The notes: generated by a model from the sequence alone, not told the origin. Counted from the stretch's first letter, positions 12,860 to 35,735 are shown. The stretch is 64,000 nt of DNA from Pempheris klunzingeri (GCF_042242105.1 NC_092012.1:11199470-11263469); one strand, 5' to 3'. Numbers and translations: made by a program.

Positions 12860-15800
12860 CTCAGCCAAGGCATCTACACTAGATGAGAGAAAACAGGAAG
12901 GCATCAACAAAACTGCATACGAATTAAGATAATCAATATGTCAGTGCGCTGCAAAACATTTTCTTGTGATACATTATTCATTCACTACTAACTACTTGTT
13001 GATAGGATATACTGGGGCATAGGCGTGTCCCTCATTCACAACAAACTATTCTGCTTGTCGGCAGGGAGACTTTTGCTCATTTCTGGGAAATTGTTACACA
13101 TTTCTCACAATGTTCTGACATGTTATAGCTTAAACGATTAATCGACCACTTAATACAAATGAAAAGACTCATTAGCAGCCGCTTATTTATGTCCTGGCCG
13201 TTCAACGATATTTTAGTTGAAACTTCTCCTGAAAATGTCTGCCAGAGGTCACAGCCTGTAAAAGTAGATTACAGTTCATGACTACATATCAGGCGTATGA
13301 GTGAGCTGAAGGTTTTCTAAGGACTTAACATCAACATATGCAAGTGAGATATACTTAATAAGTGTGAATCTTGTACTTCCTGACACATATGGATATATAT
13401 ACTGTGTTTTGTTCTTTCTTGCCACTGTATGTAATGCGGGTCCCGTACGCCCACATATGCACTGGGCACTTTGGAGTGTAAGACAATAGAATATAACTCA
13501 TATTTATAGTTTATCTCACGTGTTCATACAGGTAATGGATTATATTTTAAATACTGGTGTGTCTGTTTCTTCAGCAATGTCTGTCCTGTTGTGGTCACTT
13601 AACACTAGCTCCTTCCCTATCATCGTGTAACTCACAAACATACCAAAACCCCCTCTGTAATGCCTTGAGGACAAAGTTAGTCTTCTTTCCTAATCATTAT
13701 TCACGTTAAGTTAAGTTTAGCTAAAGGTTGACTAATTTTCACTTACATGGGCATCGTCCAACACACTAATGGTGACAGCTGACGGAGTTGACGCTAGCTA
13801 GCTAGCTAGCTTGTCGACTACATAGAGGCTAAAGGCAGTAACAATACAAAGTTCAATAATTCAAACTGACTGTGTGGAAGTGTCATATTTAGATTACAGG
13901 CTATCGTAGATTAAAATTGGGAAGAAGTCGTGGCTGGTGTTTAATTGATTAGGTAGCTTCTGGGCCAGCTAGCCATGCTAACGTTAGCTTAAAAGAGACT
14001 GCTCCCCAGTGATGCCAATGCTAGGAAGCTAATTAACGCTAAGCTAAAGAAAGGCTCATTTATAGCGTGTTTAAGGAAGCTGTACTGTTACGTTACATTA
14101 ATCACAGGATGTCTGTCCGAAGAAAAAGCACCTAGTTTCCAACTGGCTTCCCCTCCCTTGAGGTGATGCTCCGCGTACCGACTCCCTCCCTAGTTTCTCC
14201 TGGAGCTGTCGGCGTTAGCAGGCATACCTCCCGCCGCAGACAGCACAGGACGGCAGGCCGGACCACCACCACCAACAAGCGCGCCTTGCTACTCCAAAAA
14301 CAGCAGCCACGAAATGTATTTCCAGTCAAACGTTGACACGTCCATGGTGCTCGGGTCGGCACCGCACCGACAAGTGGGAAAATATAGCTTGAACAGCGGC
14401 GTTAGGTCCTCCTTGCCCAGAAATAAACGCCGCCCATCTGCGCTGAGCTCCTGCTCTCTGGCTGCAGGTGACACTGGGGTGCGTTCAAGACCCACTCAGC
14501 AAGGAGGAAAGTGGTTGCAAACGATTTCTCAACATATCTCAAACTGACCTGCTACAGTAGCTATGTATCAATCGTGTCAAGTTTTATCATCTTCATATTG
14601 CACATGTGTTTACAGTGAATCATAACTGTAAAATTGTCAGAGTTAACTTTTCTTTTATGACATATTTAAACACTATGCACGTCTTGTTGCTTTCATACAG
14701 AATTCAGCTGTTAAAGTTCAAATGATCAAGTGGTGCATTTAATCGGCCACTGTGATTAAAAACAAAAATCATACTGCTTTTATAATAAACTGCATAATTT
14801 TCACACATATTCATCAATCCTTACATGGAAACTAATGTTTAGTTTATTTTCAGCAGTGGTGAATTTTTTTTTTTACTTAAGTAGTAATACCACAGTGTGA
14901 AAATACTCCTCTCCAGGTAAAAGGAAAAAGGAAAAAGGAAAAAGCGTTTTCACAATAGTTCCTGTTGACATTTGAATAGATTTTTTTCACAGCAGACAGA
15001 TATCACAGCAGGAAAAGTACAAGGGTATTGAGTAACATGAATGATGGCTGCATTCCACTAAAGATATAATAACGCTAATAATCATTATAATAATAGCAAT
15101 AATAATAATAGTGATGACACTATCAATAATAATATGAATATTAATAATAATGTTAAGATTATTGTTATCAATAATTATAATAATAAGTTACAAAGCAGGT
15201 TTTATTATACAAATAGTTTTTTAAAAGCATCCTGGTATTGTGGTGCTGACTCACTCAGGGACGCTTAATGGAGCCATCATTAGTTAAAGTTATTAATTCC
15301 TCCTGTGCGTTTCCTGCCATGACAAGTCAAAATGTCTGCTGTAAAAAAAAAAGACTATTTACATTCATTTATTGTATTGTGATATTTGTCTTTAACAATG
15401 TTATTGACATGTCACACATCTCACTAACTGGGCACCATGGGTCAAACAATAAAGAGACATTACATTTCTAACTGTACACTTGTTTTTTGCATTTTGCTGA
15501 TGTTCTTTTGTCTTTATTTTCATATTGTTAATCTGTCATTTACACTCTCTATATTTGCACTCTTTTTTTGTCCTGCAGCTTCTGCACAATAATTTCCCTC
15601 CGGATAATTTAAGTTATATATGGTCTTATTTCAATTATATATGTATATATATATTATAAAGTATTTTACATTGCTTTTACTGCTAAGTTTTTATTATGAC
15701 TACTAAATAAATAAAATGCTTTAAAAAGATGCCTGTCCATTAATATGTTGTTGTTGCTGTGCAAAAAATGAATAAGTAAATTAAAAATATGTAAAAATCC

Positions 15801-16368
15801 AAACTGTCTCTGAACGCAACTCGGCCGCTTTTCACCCAAGATGCACCTGTCCAACTGAACTGTCTGAGAAAAGCCATTTTGTTGTGCTAGCTAGCTCTGT
15901 GGGGCAAAGAAAGCCACCAATAACATGGGTCTGTTGTATCAACGCTAACTATGTCGCTTTTACGTTTCTGTTTACTGTCGCAAAATACAATAATTGAAGT
16001 CGTTAAAACGTGTAAGTAGTCAGGAGTGGCATGGACTAGCCTGCAAAGCTAACGTATTTTGGAGAAGACGAAAACTGGTAGCTAAAGTGTGCTGCAGTTT
16101 CAGATATCATTCTGATAGCTAGCTATCTGTTTACTTAGCTGGCGGTAGTTATGTTTTTCTGATTAGTTAACCCAGCGTTAGTCAGCGTTTGTTTGTAAAT
16201 GTGTATTAAATACACTGCGACTGTCCGTGCCGCCAACCAAAGAGACAACTGGTTCAACAAAGAGGCTGTGTGGCTGACAGTTACATAAACAAGGCGACTG
16301 GACAATCCAACACTAACTTAGCAAAACACTTGAACCATACAGCGTTAAGCCAAAGCGCTAATCTGATA
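12860..16368. promoter_or_regulatory. Head-to-head region between TGFBRAP1 and CUL4A
   Basis: These 3.5 kb separate the two start codons and should hold non-coding 5' exon(s) of TGFBRAP1, its first intron, both promoters and the CUL4A 5' UTR. On the minus strand an acceptor precedes exon base 12878. The TGFBRAP1 transcription start is probably within the more GC-rich block around 14100-14500, but I could not fix a donor. Between 14850 and 15200 the DNA is simple and AT-rich: an AAAAAGG tandem near 14921-14945 and interrupted (AAT)n near 15066-15190. A GCTA tandem lies at about 13794-13812. No other coding exon was seen. Confidence 0.5.
15066..15190. repeat. Degenerate (AAT/ATA)n tract
   Basis: Interrupted AAT/ATT trinucleotides extend over more than 100 bp with almost no G or C, between the TGFBRAP1 and CUL4A promoters. 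Confidence 0.7.
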
Positions 16369-25940
<9,572 letters not shown>

Positions 25941-26748
25941 AGGGGGTACCACTGTTACCGCCATGCTTTCCTCACAGCAAGCGTACAGCTGCCCCCGCCT
26001 CGCCCCCCCCCCCCCTCCAAAATAAAAAAAAAAGAAGAAAAAAACCCCACAGAATTACAGCCTTTCAGCCACCTGACTCTCCTCTGGTGCCCATCTTTCC
26101 CCTCCATCCACGATCCTGGATGTCCAGATCGCACAGCCCCAGAGAGACAAGAGACTCGGCTGAGCTGCTCCCACTCTGAGTTATCTTTAGGGGGACGGGG
26201 CTGGAGGAGTGAGCCGGGTTGTTGATGGTTGGTTTATGTGACTTCACAAATTTGCTAATGCAAAACTCAACAGAAAATAACTAGCACTTTCCTCTGTTTT
26301 TGTTTTTCCTCTGGATTTCAACTTTTTTGTTTCCTCCATCATGCTGTTCTAAAATCACTTATTTTCTACTCTAGTTGGTTGGTCTTGAGTTTTAAGAATT
26401 TTTTTTTTTTTGTTTGTTTTGTTTTAATTTTATTTTTTTGTTCAAGACGTTCTCCTTCTGAATGGCTGCATCAAATGCTGAGTGTTAACCTGATTGGTTG
26501 CTTGCTTGATTTATCAGAGAGACGGCCGTTGAGGACAAAAGGAGACTTGAGAGGTATGAAGTAAGGTTGGGTCGGAGGGAGGGTTCATCGCTTGTAACAC
26601 AGAAGCTAAAAGACATGCAGGCAAGCCACTTGGGTATTTTTTTTGGGTACCTTATATGTTTTGACCAAAATGTCCAAATGTCCAATGTCGTGCTGACGTT
26701 TTTGTAGATCAGATTGTATTCTATGTAAGAGTGAGAAAAGTGAACCTG

Positions 26749-27210
26749 AATAAATGGATATTTAATGATTCGATGAATGATTTGTAGAAACCAGCTAGTA
26801 GTAGTACTTTTTCCTTTTTTATTTGAACGCATCGTTGTGACCCTGCTGCCTCAGTCAGCTTGACCTTTCTATGTACTACTTCATGCTGACAGTGTGCAAC
26901 TCCCTCACTTTAATCTGATTTCATCAAATAAATCCCAGCAAAAGCAAATAATTCGCAGAGGAATATGGCCGATTGGAGAAGTGAGTTACAGGGAAGGTCT
27001 CTGTCTTGTATGCGGCTGTGTGGCGTTCAGTTTAAGCATCAAACGTGGACGTCAACCAGAAAGTCTGTTACACATTATAATACTATGTCGTCCTTTTTCA
27101 GTTTGTATCACTCCGCCTCAAATGATGACCCACTAAGGAAGTGGGTTTGTGTCTGTTCTTTTCTCATACACTTTGAGGTATTTTGAGATTTAAAGGCTAT
27201 TTTCAATAAA
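26749..27210 (+). terminator. cul4a: CUL4A polyadenylation signals
   Basis: AATAAA occurs at 26749-26754, 26927-26932 and 27205-27210, downstream of the CUL4A stop at 25938-25940. The 3' UTR would be about 0.8 to 1.3 kb. Which signal is used is not visible from sequence. Confidence 0.5.
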
Positions 27211-28617
27211 GAAAAGTCATCACTTTGATAGAAATGAGCCATCCAGGATTTTAATATCTCAAGTTACTGGAAGATGGAACTGAAAATGAAAGGGTGTCTA
27301 GTTGTAGTTTCACACAGGGGCTTAACAGCTTTTGTATGATTCAGGACCAGATCTTAAGCAAACATGTCAACAAGAGCTGGTTGTCAGACATTACAGTCTC
27401 CTTTTAAGACAAGAAAACGGCATGTCTTTGGTTAAAAAGCGTGGTTGAACTATGCCGGGGGAATGTAGCAGGGTCCTGTTAAGTCTTCGGACAGCAGAAT
27501 TAAAGCAGCCTTTGCGTTCCCTCTAGGATTTCGCACACCCTCGTGAATTGATGGAGGTGTCAGCTGACTACCCTCAACACATGCACAGAGCAGGGTGTGT
27601 GTGTGTGTGGACTCACATGCTACCTCCCCTCATAGCAAACATTAAGTAATACTCCAGATCTACATAAGTCCAAAAGATCCTTATATACAATATAAAGAAT
27701 CTTTTGCATGCCACGTCATGTTTGAATAATTCCAGGAATACTGTGTTCAAATGTGTCCACCTAAATTCATCCCAATGTCACTATTTTCCCAGGCAGCTAC
27801 TGTATTTAGAATTATATTTGATATTTAACATGAATTTAAGTGAAAAGTAGCAAACCAACCGAACAAAGCAAATGTGCTTCTGCATTTAGTTTTAGTTTAA
27901 GTAATTATACTCAATTCATCATTTTTGGCACTAGTGTGAGTTCCCAGAAAAAAATGCCACTGTGATGTTCCAGGAAGTGTACTATATTTCTCATTAGGTG
28001 TCTCTTTACACGCTGCTGGTATCACCTACTCTGCATTGTGCAAAGTTATGCAAGACTGAAGAAAGTTACATTTAATGACAATTTTTTTCCTCATGTGACT
28101 GCACAAGATAAAACTATGCTGCCTCTGGCTCTGCTGTGCATATCTGTGCCACCTAACATGAATTGTGCAGCAGAGGGCAATTTAACTGTATTTCCCTGAA
28201 CGCAACTCAGTGGTCGGGCGTGAAGGAGGGGGCCGGTCTCACGTGACTGATCAGCACTAAATGCTACCAGTTCACATGACGAGACATGGCTTGTGCAGTC
28301 AGGCTGTCAGACATCTAACCGAGGGTCTCTGCCAGCGGGACGCGCTTCAGGGATACTAAACAGCTCCTTCCTCCATCTCGGCACGGCAGAGAAACGCAAA
28401 CAACAACAAAAACAACAACAGGAGGAGGAAGAGGAGCAGCAGTGACGCCTCAGCTTCAGCTAACGGTCCGTGAAGTCAAGTGCGGTTCGCAGTGCGCCGA
28501 CTAGCAGACCCACCTGCGCCTGCAGCGGCCACAGCACACCAGCTCTCCGGCCCTTTTCCTCCTCACACGGACTGAAAGAATCATAGTTTGCCCTGCGGGG
28601 GTGACCTGGACTGGAGG
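27211..28617 (+). promoter_or_regulatory. CUL4A-LAMP1 intergenic region and LAMP1 promoter / 5' UTR
   Basis: The left kilobase is AT-rich without recognisable genes. From about 28200 the DNA becomes GC-richer and contains E-box-like motifs, then a purine-rich stretch (28383-28440) likely to be LAMP1 5' UTR. The LAMP1 ATG is at 28618. Confidence 0.55.
28239..28246. promoter_or_regulatory. lamp1: CLEAR-type E-box (TCACGTGA) upstream of LAMP1
   Basis: The palindrome TCACGTGA, the core of the TFEB/TFE3 CLEAR motif, lies about 370 bp before the LAMP1 ATG. A related TCACATGA is at 28272-28279. LAMP1 is a known TFEB target in mammals; use of these sites in this fish is inferred. Confidence 0.65.
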
Positions 28618-31600
28618 ATGAAACTCTCTCACGGTTCGGCCGCGCTCATCATCGCCTGGTTTGCGGTTTTAGGTGAGTGTTTTGCGGTTTTAGGTGAGTG
28701 CTGTGTGGTTTTAGGTGAGAGCTGTGTGGTTTTAGGTGAGTGTTTTGTGGGTTTTAGGTGATTCTTTTTTTGGTTTTAGGTGATTATTTTGCGATTTTGT
28801 TTGGTTTTGCGGTTTAAAGCTGCCCACCGATACTGTTGGACCGAACGACGTCACAAAACCGACCGCTGGTTAATGCGTCGTTCAGCTGTAACGATTCATA
28901 GTCGATTAATCGTATGAGCCAGCTCCATATGATTAATTGGGAACTATTTTGATAATCAATTAATCTAATGATTGTCTGAACTTCTAAAAATGTGGCAGTT
29001 TATTCTGATATTGTGCGCAATATTAGAAATGTATTATATTTGGCTGTTAACTATTAATCGGACAAAACAGACTATTAGTAGTATACATCTGTATTAGTAT
29101 ATTAGTATTCTATTTCGTAATAGATCTGTAATAGGACATATCATTTTATCGACCAGTAGCTAATAGCGATAAGCTATTAATCAAGAAAATGATTGTTATT
29201 TGCAGCTAAACACAGATAGATAGATAGATAGATAGATAGATGCACTTTATTGATCCCAGACTGGAAAATTGTGTATCGTAAGCATCGTCTAAATGTAGCT
29301 ATACAGTCATGTGTGTGTACGTAGGTGTGGGTGCACATATTAGGTAGGCGATGAGTCTCCATCTTGAACCACCTGCACAGAGAGTAGAAAAGGGCTGCAA
29401 CTAACAATCATTTTTATAATCAGATAACCCGTCATTCAGTTTCTCTATCAATCGATTAGTAGTTTGATCCATAGCATGTCAAAAAAAAATGTTGATCACT
29501 GTTTTCCCAAAGTCGAAGATGATGTCATTCAGTTTGCAGTTACAGATGCAGAAAGGCTTAAATCGAAGAATTTGGACATTTATTCTTACAAAAAATGAAT
29601 CAAAATGATTATTTATTATATCAAAATAGTAGGCAATTAATTAATAGTCGACAACTAATCGATTAATCAACTAATTGTTGCAACTCTAATGTAGAAATTA
29701 GCCACATTCATTCATAGGTTGATTTAATATATGAGAGGAACTGGGGATTTCCTGGAGTACAGTCTGACCAAAGGGTGAAGCAGTGCTGTTAATTGGACTT
29801 TGAAAATCCAAAAGTCAACTGTCCTCAGGTAGCTGTATCAAAACAGACCTGAGTTACCCGAGAAGTTCCCATAATTAAATCTAATCTATTCCATTATATT
29901 CTGCTCTACTCTATTTTATTATACTCCATTCTAGTCTATTCTGTTCTAATGTAATGCCCAGGTTTTGTTAATGTTTTGCAGCAGCAGATTGGCCTCATTG
30001 TTGTGTCATTTGAGAGCTTCACGTGACCGCTATGATGGCTTTGTTTTGCACACAGCCCAGCAGGGGCCTACTGACAGTGTTAGTTTATGACCAGTTTAAT
30101 CGCCCTGAATACACACACGGACACAGACACATGCACCTGGCTGCTGACACAGGAAAACAGGCCCATACAGTTGTAGATCGAGCAGTCGGATTATGTTTTT
30201 TTTTTTTTTTTTTTAAAACCCTTAATACTCATTCCAAGATATACTGTTGAATTACTGTAGTTATTTGGAAATCGGCGCTAATGTGGGGACTTTTTCTGTC
30301 GCCCATGGTGCCCCGGCAGCGTCAGCAGTCCCCCACAATAACAAGTAGCAGTGTGGGATACCTTTCTGTTCTGTTATTCCCTCCACTGCGGCTGTGTAAC
30401 GCCACTATCTGCAGCTTGATACTTTGTACACACAGCCCGTTTTACCTCATGATCAGATAGCAGTGTTGTGTAAAACGTCTGCTGTGTGTTTACAGGGTGA
30501 ACGGAGAGGTGACGGGGGGGTCAAGTTTCAGCAGAGGAGGGAGACATACAGAACTGAAACACAGGGCTCTTTCCACTACAATCGATAGATTACGCTAATG
30601 GAGGAGACAGAGGAGAAAATGAAAGAGGGAAGAGCTCAGTCATTTGGCTGTGTAATAAGTGAGTTGTGATATTTGTAGCAGTGGCACGGTGGGCAGTTAA
30701 CACAGCAAAACAGCCACATGCTAAATAAATATGTCTCTCAGCAATGTAAGCAGGAAAAACAGCCACTGCATTTTATTCCACTACTGTGTTTAATTTTCCA
30801 TTCTGATAAGCCAATTACGTCATTCTGTCGTCTGTTATCTCTGTATAACCGGCCGCTGCTATGGACGCAGTTCTGATAAAAGAAGCAATAAAGTCATTTT
30901 TAAATAATTTTTTTTTTTTTTTTAATTAACTGTTGGACAGTTAATCAAAGAGGAAGCAGCTATAAAACAGTCACATCTGAGCTTGAACTTCTTTGTAGAC
31001 ATTCTGGGAACTGTGAGGCAAGTGAGGCAACTCCTGTATGGTGTTACTGCACTATAAAGTGGGTGACAGAGTTTTCTTTAAGGATATGAGTTGATAAGTA
31101 CATCCTGAATTGTCCTGAATAGCCACTGTAACTTCCAAACGCACACGCAACAGTGAGCCATAAAGGTATTAATAGCCTACAGTGCAAGTGTGACAGGTGC
31201 CAGGTTGGATGAGTTGGTAAATGCTACTTGGTAATGCTGTTTATAGGAGCCACATTTAGTACAGCTAACAAGAATAACTCCCCACTTGATCAGTCAGGAG
31301 ACGTTCAGTTACACCTTTGGTCCGGAGCTCTGCGATTCAGTCAGAACAGAGTCAGGAGGTTGGTTGTGGTCTCGGTCTCTCACTTTTAGCTGTCTGCAGA
31401 CCTCTGCTGGTGGCTCGTGTGAAGTGCTTCTTTGTGTATGTAGGACATGGCGTCACGTAGCCTTGATTGTATTGTAATAAACATCACCGTTATCATTTGT
31501 GCCCCATTTCTTCGATTTATCTAATCAGAGATGTCCAATAAAAACAGAAGACCATTTGAGTAATGCTCATTCTATATACAATCGTGTATTCCATTATCAA

Positions 31601-34600
31601 TACAGTAAAGTATCATCAGATCACGTTGCACATTAAGTATTTGTGCTGAGCAAGGTATCAGTTTTTATTGCTGATTATTGTGGGGTGTTTTAGTATTCTG
31701 AGTTATAACACACAAATTGAGAAAGTAATTACAGTGTGATATATTTGTCCAGAATATGGGGGAATATGACAGGCAGCTGAAAATAAGCAGCTTTCCAGTA
31801 TATTTTGAGATTTAGAGAATCTTTTTTTTCCATATTATTTCTTTACTGTGTCTCTCTGCTCTTGTTCTCCTTCTCAGGCAGCATTCAGGCTGTTACTTTC
31901 GAGGTGAAAGAGGGGAACTCCACCTGCATTAAGGCTGAGCTTGCTGCGTCGTTCTCCATCACATACAACACCTCCGGCAGCACGGTGCGCACAGTGACAA
32001 CAATATTCTGGTTTCCGTCTCTCTCTAGGCATCATGTTGATGGAATTGATCGTGAACACCAGCTTTATCGCTTGTCTGTCCTCAGAGAACAGTGCAGGTG
32101 CCTCTGCCCGACTCCGCCGCAGTCGACGCGGGCAGCAGCTCATGTGGCACGGACAGCAGCTCGCCGTGGCTGGTGGCGGTGTTTGGACCCGGCCACGCGC
32201 TCGGCCTGAGCTTTTCCAACAACGGAAGTCTGTACAGTGTCGCCAACCTGACGCTGCAGTACAACCTCAGTGACGCCTCCGTCTTCCCTGACGCCAACAG
32301 CTCCGGTGAGAACAAACACAGCAGCGGTCACATAGTGGGAGTTGCACGTTATATACACGTGGTCTTCGCATTCCACAGGCACCATGTTATGGAACTCCAA
32401 CTAATTGGAGGTATGTTTGATTTTTGTCCCAGATGTGGTCACGCTGGTGTCGTCTTCAGTTGGGATCTGGGCAACTATCAACACCACCTACCGCTGTGTG
32501 AGCCCCTCCACGTTTGGAATTGGTGGAGCAACCGTCACTTTCTCTGACATGAGGCTGGAGGCGTACATGCTGGGAAATGACCTGAGTCCTACAGGTACGA
32601 CTCTGATGGCGTTGTTGATGCCCCCTGAGCGGCTGGGCTTCTAGGTTGTTTAACCTGCTTCTTTGGCGGTCGATTACACATTTCTTTTATCATTTCTCCC
32701 GTCACAGAAAGTGTATGTACGGCAGATCAGGCCAGCACTACGGCCCCCCCCACCACTGCCAGAACTACAACAACGCCAGCTCCAGCACCGACCCCCGCGG
32801 GAACACCTGAACGGGGCACCTACTCTGTAAAGAACGGCAACGGCACTGAATGTCTCCTGGCCCAAATGGGACTGCAGCTTAATGTCTCCTACTTCTCTCT
32901 ATCTCAGAATAAGGTAAGATAGAGCGTTACGAGGACAGCCCGCAGTGAAATTACCAACAAACTCAGCCTACTCTGCGTAACAAACGTATCTTTGTCTTCT
33001 TTGTCAGACGATCCAAGATTTAGTAAACCTGGCCCCCAATCTGACAAGTGCATCAGGATCATGTGAAGCCAGCAGTGCTACCTTGGTTTTGACACAGGAG
33101 CAAACCACCACCATTAACTTTACCTTCACCCTGGTAACATCATCCTTCGTCTATTGCGAATTGAGCTACACGGTCAAATTTGTTTTTGTTTCCGTGTGTG
33201 GACACAAGTATTTATTCAACCCCTCTCCTCCAACCCACAGAACTCCACGAGCAACAAGTACCACCTCAGCGCGATAACGCTGCTCGCTAATTGGCCCGAT
33301 ATGACTGGTATGTCGCTTGTATGTCAGGCAGCATAACGTGTTTTTTGGCTCCCATTTTCTTAACTGAAAGAATTACTGTCCCGTCTCTCCCCGCAGCTCC
33401 CTTCTCAGCCAGCAACACCAGCCTCGACTACCTGCGGAGCACAGTGGGCCGCTCCTACATGTGCAACGCGGAGCAAACTCTGTTTGTAGTGGCAGCCTTC
33501 TCTCTCAACACATTCAGACTGCAGGTCCAACCCTTTGACGTCACCACCAACCAGTTTGCCTCAGGTACAACATGCTTTTCTTTTAGTATAGCTGCTCTAT
33601 AATGAGATAATGAGACACAGCAGCCACAGTAGAGTTGTGCAATTAAGACTTTTCATCGTGGTTGAAGAGCTGCAGATTTAAAGGAGTAGTCTGATATTTA
33701 GGGAAGACGCTTTATTTTACCAGGGTTTCCCATTGAGATCAAAATTCTCTTGTACAAAATTACAACATAATAATATACAACGTGGTATATGAAAAATATG
33801 TTTGTGAAAATATAAGAAATAATTAAAATTGTGTTTTTTTTCCCACTTGTTTATGTGCAGATTAAACAATCAAGATACACTGTGTTAATAGGAGAGCTTA
33901 AGAGGTGCTGGTGGGCATATTTCAGGTCCTTATGCTAAGCTAAGCTAATCGACTGCTCACTTTAGTTTCCTATTTACGGGGACAGACGTGAGAGCGGTAT
34001 CAAGCGTCTAAAACACTTCTAAATGCTATTCATCCACACTTTTTACGTCTCCTGGCTCTGACAGGACTTTTATTGCCACCTCCAAAACTCTTGTAGGCAC
34101 CATTCAAATTGAAGAGAGATTGTAAAATTGTAAGAGAGAGACTCAGCAGTGTTGAACAGGACCCATCAGTACTGCATCAAGCAACAAGGTCAATAGTTCG
34201 GAATCAGTAATGTCTCTTTTGAATACAATATTGATACAATATTAATGTTTTAATTCGGTGAATGAGTAATAATCTCATGCCGCTGTCTTTTCCTGCCTGC
34301 TTCCTAGCTTAGACTGTCGGACCGCAACGTGACTTTTGTGGAATATCCTGATGAATTTTAGTTCTGTATGAATGCGTATTCTATATTAATTTATCAAATA
34401 CAATCAATCAACCATTAACTTCTAAAGTGGTCAGTCATAATAAATGACGGTGGCTTCAAGCCGCTCCGATTTAACAAATGTTAAGAAAGCTTCTGTGGAT
34501 TAATGACATGTTTCTAGATCCAGAACTCTGCAATATAACTCCTATAACTTATTTTTTCTTCCCTTGTTTCTTTCCGTCTCCAGCGGAGGAGTGCCAGATG

Positions 34601-34723
34601 GACCAGGACCAGATGCTGATCCCCATCATTGTTGGAGCAGCTCTGGCCGGCCTGGTGCTGATCGTCCTCATTGCATATCTAATAGGGAGGAAGAGGAGCC
34701 ACGCTGGATACCAGACCATCTGA
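28618..34723 (+). CDS. lamp1: LAMP1, lysosome-associated membrane glycoprotein, 9 exons
   Basis: Exons: 28618-28672, 31878-31984, 32086-32305, 32433-32594, 32708-32913, 33008-33133, 33241-33307, 33397-33564, 34584-34723. They join in frame to 416 residues (human 417). Exon 1 encodes a hydrophobic signal peptide (SAALIIAWFAVL). Two luminal LAMP domains follow, each with four cysteines, separated by a Pro/Thr-rich hinge (TTAPPTTARTTTTPAPAP) and rich in N-x-S/T sites. One transmembrane helix (LIPIIVGAALAGLVLIVLIA) precedes the tail RKRSHAGYQTI, whose GYQTI is the classical AP-binding lysosomal sorting signal. Family role: abundant glycoprotein lining the lysosomal membrane, needed for lysosome integrity, motility and fusion. 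LAMP1 rather than LAMP2 is supported by the tail and by lying between CUL4A and GRTP1. The exon 1 donor lies in a tandem repeat. Confidence 0.96.
28660..28790 (+). repeat. lamp1: Tandem 21-22 bp repeat spanning the LAMP1 exon-1 splice donor
   Basis: The unit contains GGTTTTAGGTGAGTG. AGGTGA recurs at 28671, 28692, 28713, 28734, 28756 and 28778, with spacings of 21, 21, 21, 22 and 22. The first copy is the natural exon 1 donor (TTTTAG|GTGAGT), so the intron starts with five further donor-like sequences. Confidence 0.9.
29205..29270 (+). repeat. (GATA)n microsatellite with TTTATTGATCCC flank
   Basis: About seven GATA units are followed by CACTTTATTGATCCCAGA, a module often attached to GATA repeats in fish genomes. 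In LAMP1 intron 1. Confidence 0.75.
29391..29690. mobile_element. ~300-bp MITE with inverted ends in LAMP1 intron 1
   Basis: The left end AGGGCTGCAACTAACAATCA is matched inversely by the right end TTAATCAACTAATTGTTGCAACTCT. The inside repeats GATTAATCG-type tracts. This resembles a very common teleost hAT-like MITE; family named from memory only. Confidence 0.7.
33676..34060. mobile_element. Degenerate teleost MITE/SINE-like remnant in LAMP1 intron 8
   Basis: The segment begins TTAAAGGAGTAGTCTGATATTT and later holds GCTAAGCTAAGCTAATCG and GACGTGAGAGCGGTATC, blocks that I remember from an abundant fish repeat. The right end is not recognisable. Confidence 0.45.
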
Positions 34724-35712
34724 ATGGACCCTTCATTTAACTTAAACCTGACCGACTGAATGGTGGAGAGATGAGCCCCAGTGTGTGTGTGTGTGTGAGA
34801 GCGAACAAGTAAATAGAGTGTGGAGTGAATGGAGGCGGGTGTTACTCTGTGGGTAACGGGTGCATGTGTTTGCATATCCTTATGTGACCACTGGATATTT
34901 TCTTTTCCTTTCACTTTCTCTGTGAGATGATGATGATGATGATGAGAAGCCAAAGACCTGCTAACTTCAGATGGTGTTAATCTTGATGAAGCCAGGGAGG
35001 ACCGAGAGTCCACATAATCCAGGATGGAGGCAGTTTTGAATTTGCTGCAGCAAGTTCACCATCAGCCGTTTTATTCTTGTTTCATTGTGTTCTAGGAAGT
35101 GGTTGAATTTGCTTGAACAGTTGTTTGTTTTTAGCGTTGTAACTATTTATAAAGAATCAATTAATATCTCATGCAATTAAAGAGGGAGAGTCAAATGAAC
35201 TGTATAGATAAAGGTAATTTTTTTTTTTTTTTTTTAAGTTCCAATGGCTTGTCCACTGTTGGTCAGAAGTATATTCTCACACCTACACATGCTCATTAGC
35301 ATTTTTTTTTTTTAACTTCATGAGCATAAAATAATCCCAGAGACTTTAAGAAAAGGGAAGGCTCTGATTGTGTGTCTTTTCCAATCATTTACCTCCACAG
35401 GGGAGACTGATAAAGCCTGAACTGTCCCAGAAGTGCGCTGAGGCACAGTTTATTACTAATTAAACACAGCCTGGTAACTGTGATGATAAAAAGGTGGATT
35501 GCGGCTTTGTGTAAACAGTGTGTAGTGGTCCGGCCGTGTGCAACTCTGTGTCACTAAAATGACAAGTGAACAGGTGCACGGGTTCATCTTCCATCCTTGC
35601 CTTCCCCACCCTCTCCTTGCAGAAATGTTCATATGAATTGTAGTGATTTGATCTTTTATTTTTATAGAAAATGGTTTGATCTCGTTTTCTATTATGCATC
35701 TTGCTGAAGGTT

Positions 35713-35718
35713 AATAAA
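35713..35718 (+). terminator. lamp1: LAMP1 polyadenylation signal
   Basis: AATAAA about 990 bases after the LAMP1 stop. The 3' UTR holds a short GT tract near 34782 and a GAT run near 34926. No earlier plus-strand AATAAA stands out in the 3' UTR. Confidence 0.55.
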
Positions 35719-35735
35719 AATCTTACAAGTCCAGC

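Noticed and set aside
34549-35013. 154-residue minus-strand ORF with a His run
   Set aside because: It comes from a GAT repeat and GT tract in the LAMP1 3' UTR, read antisense.
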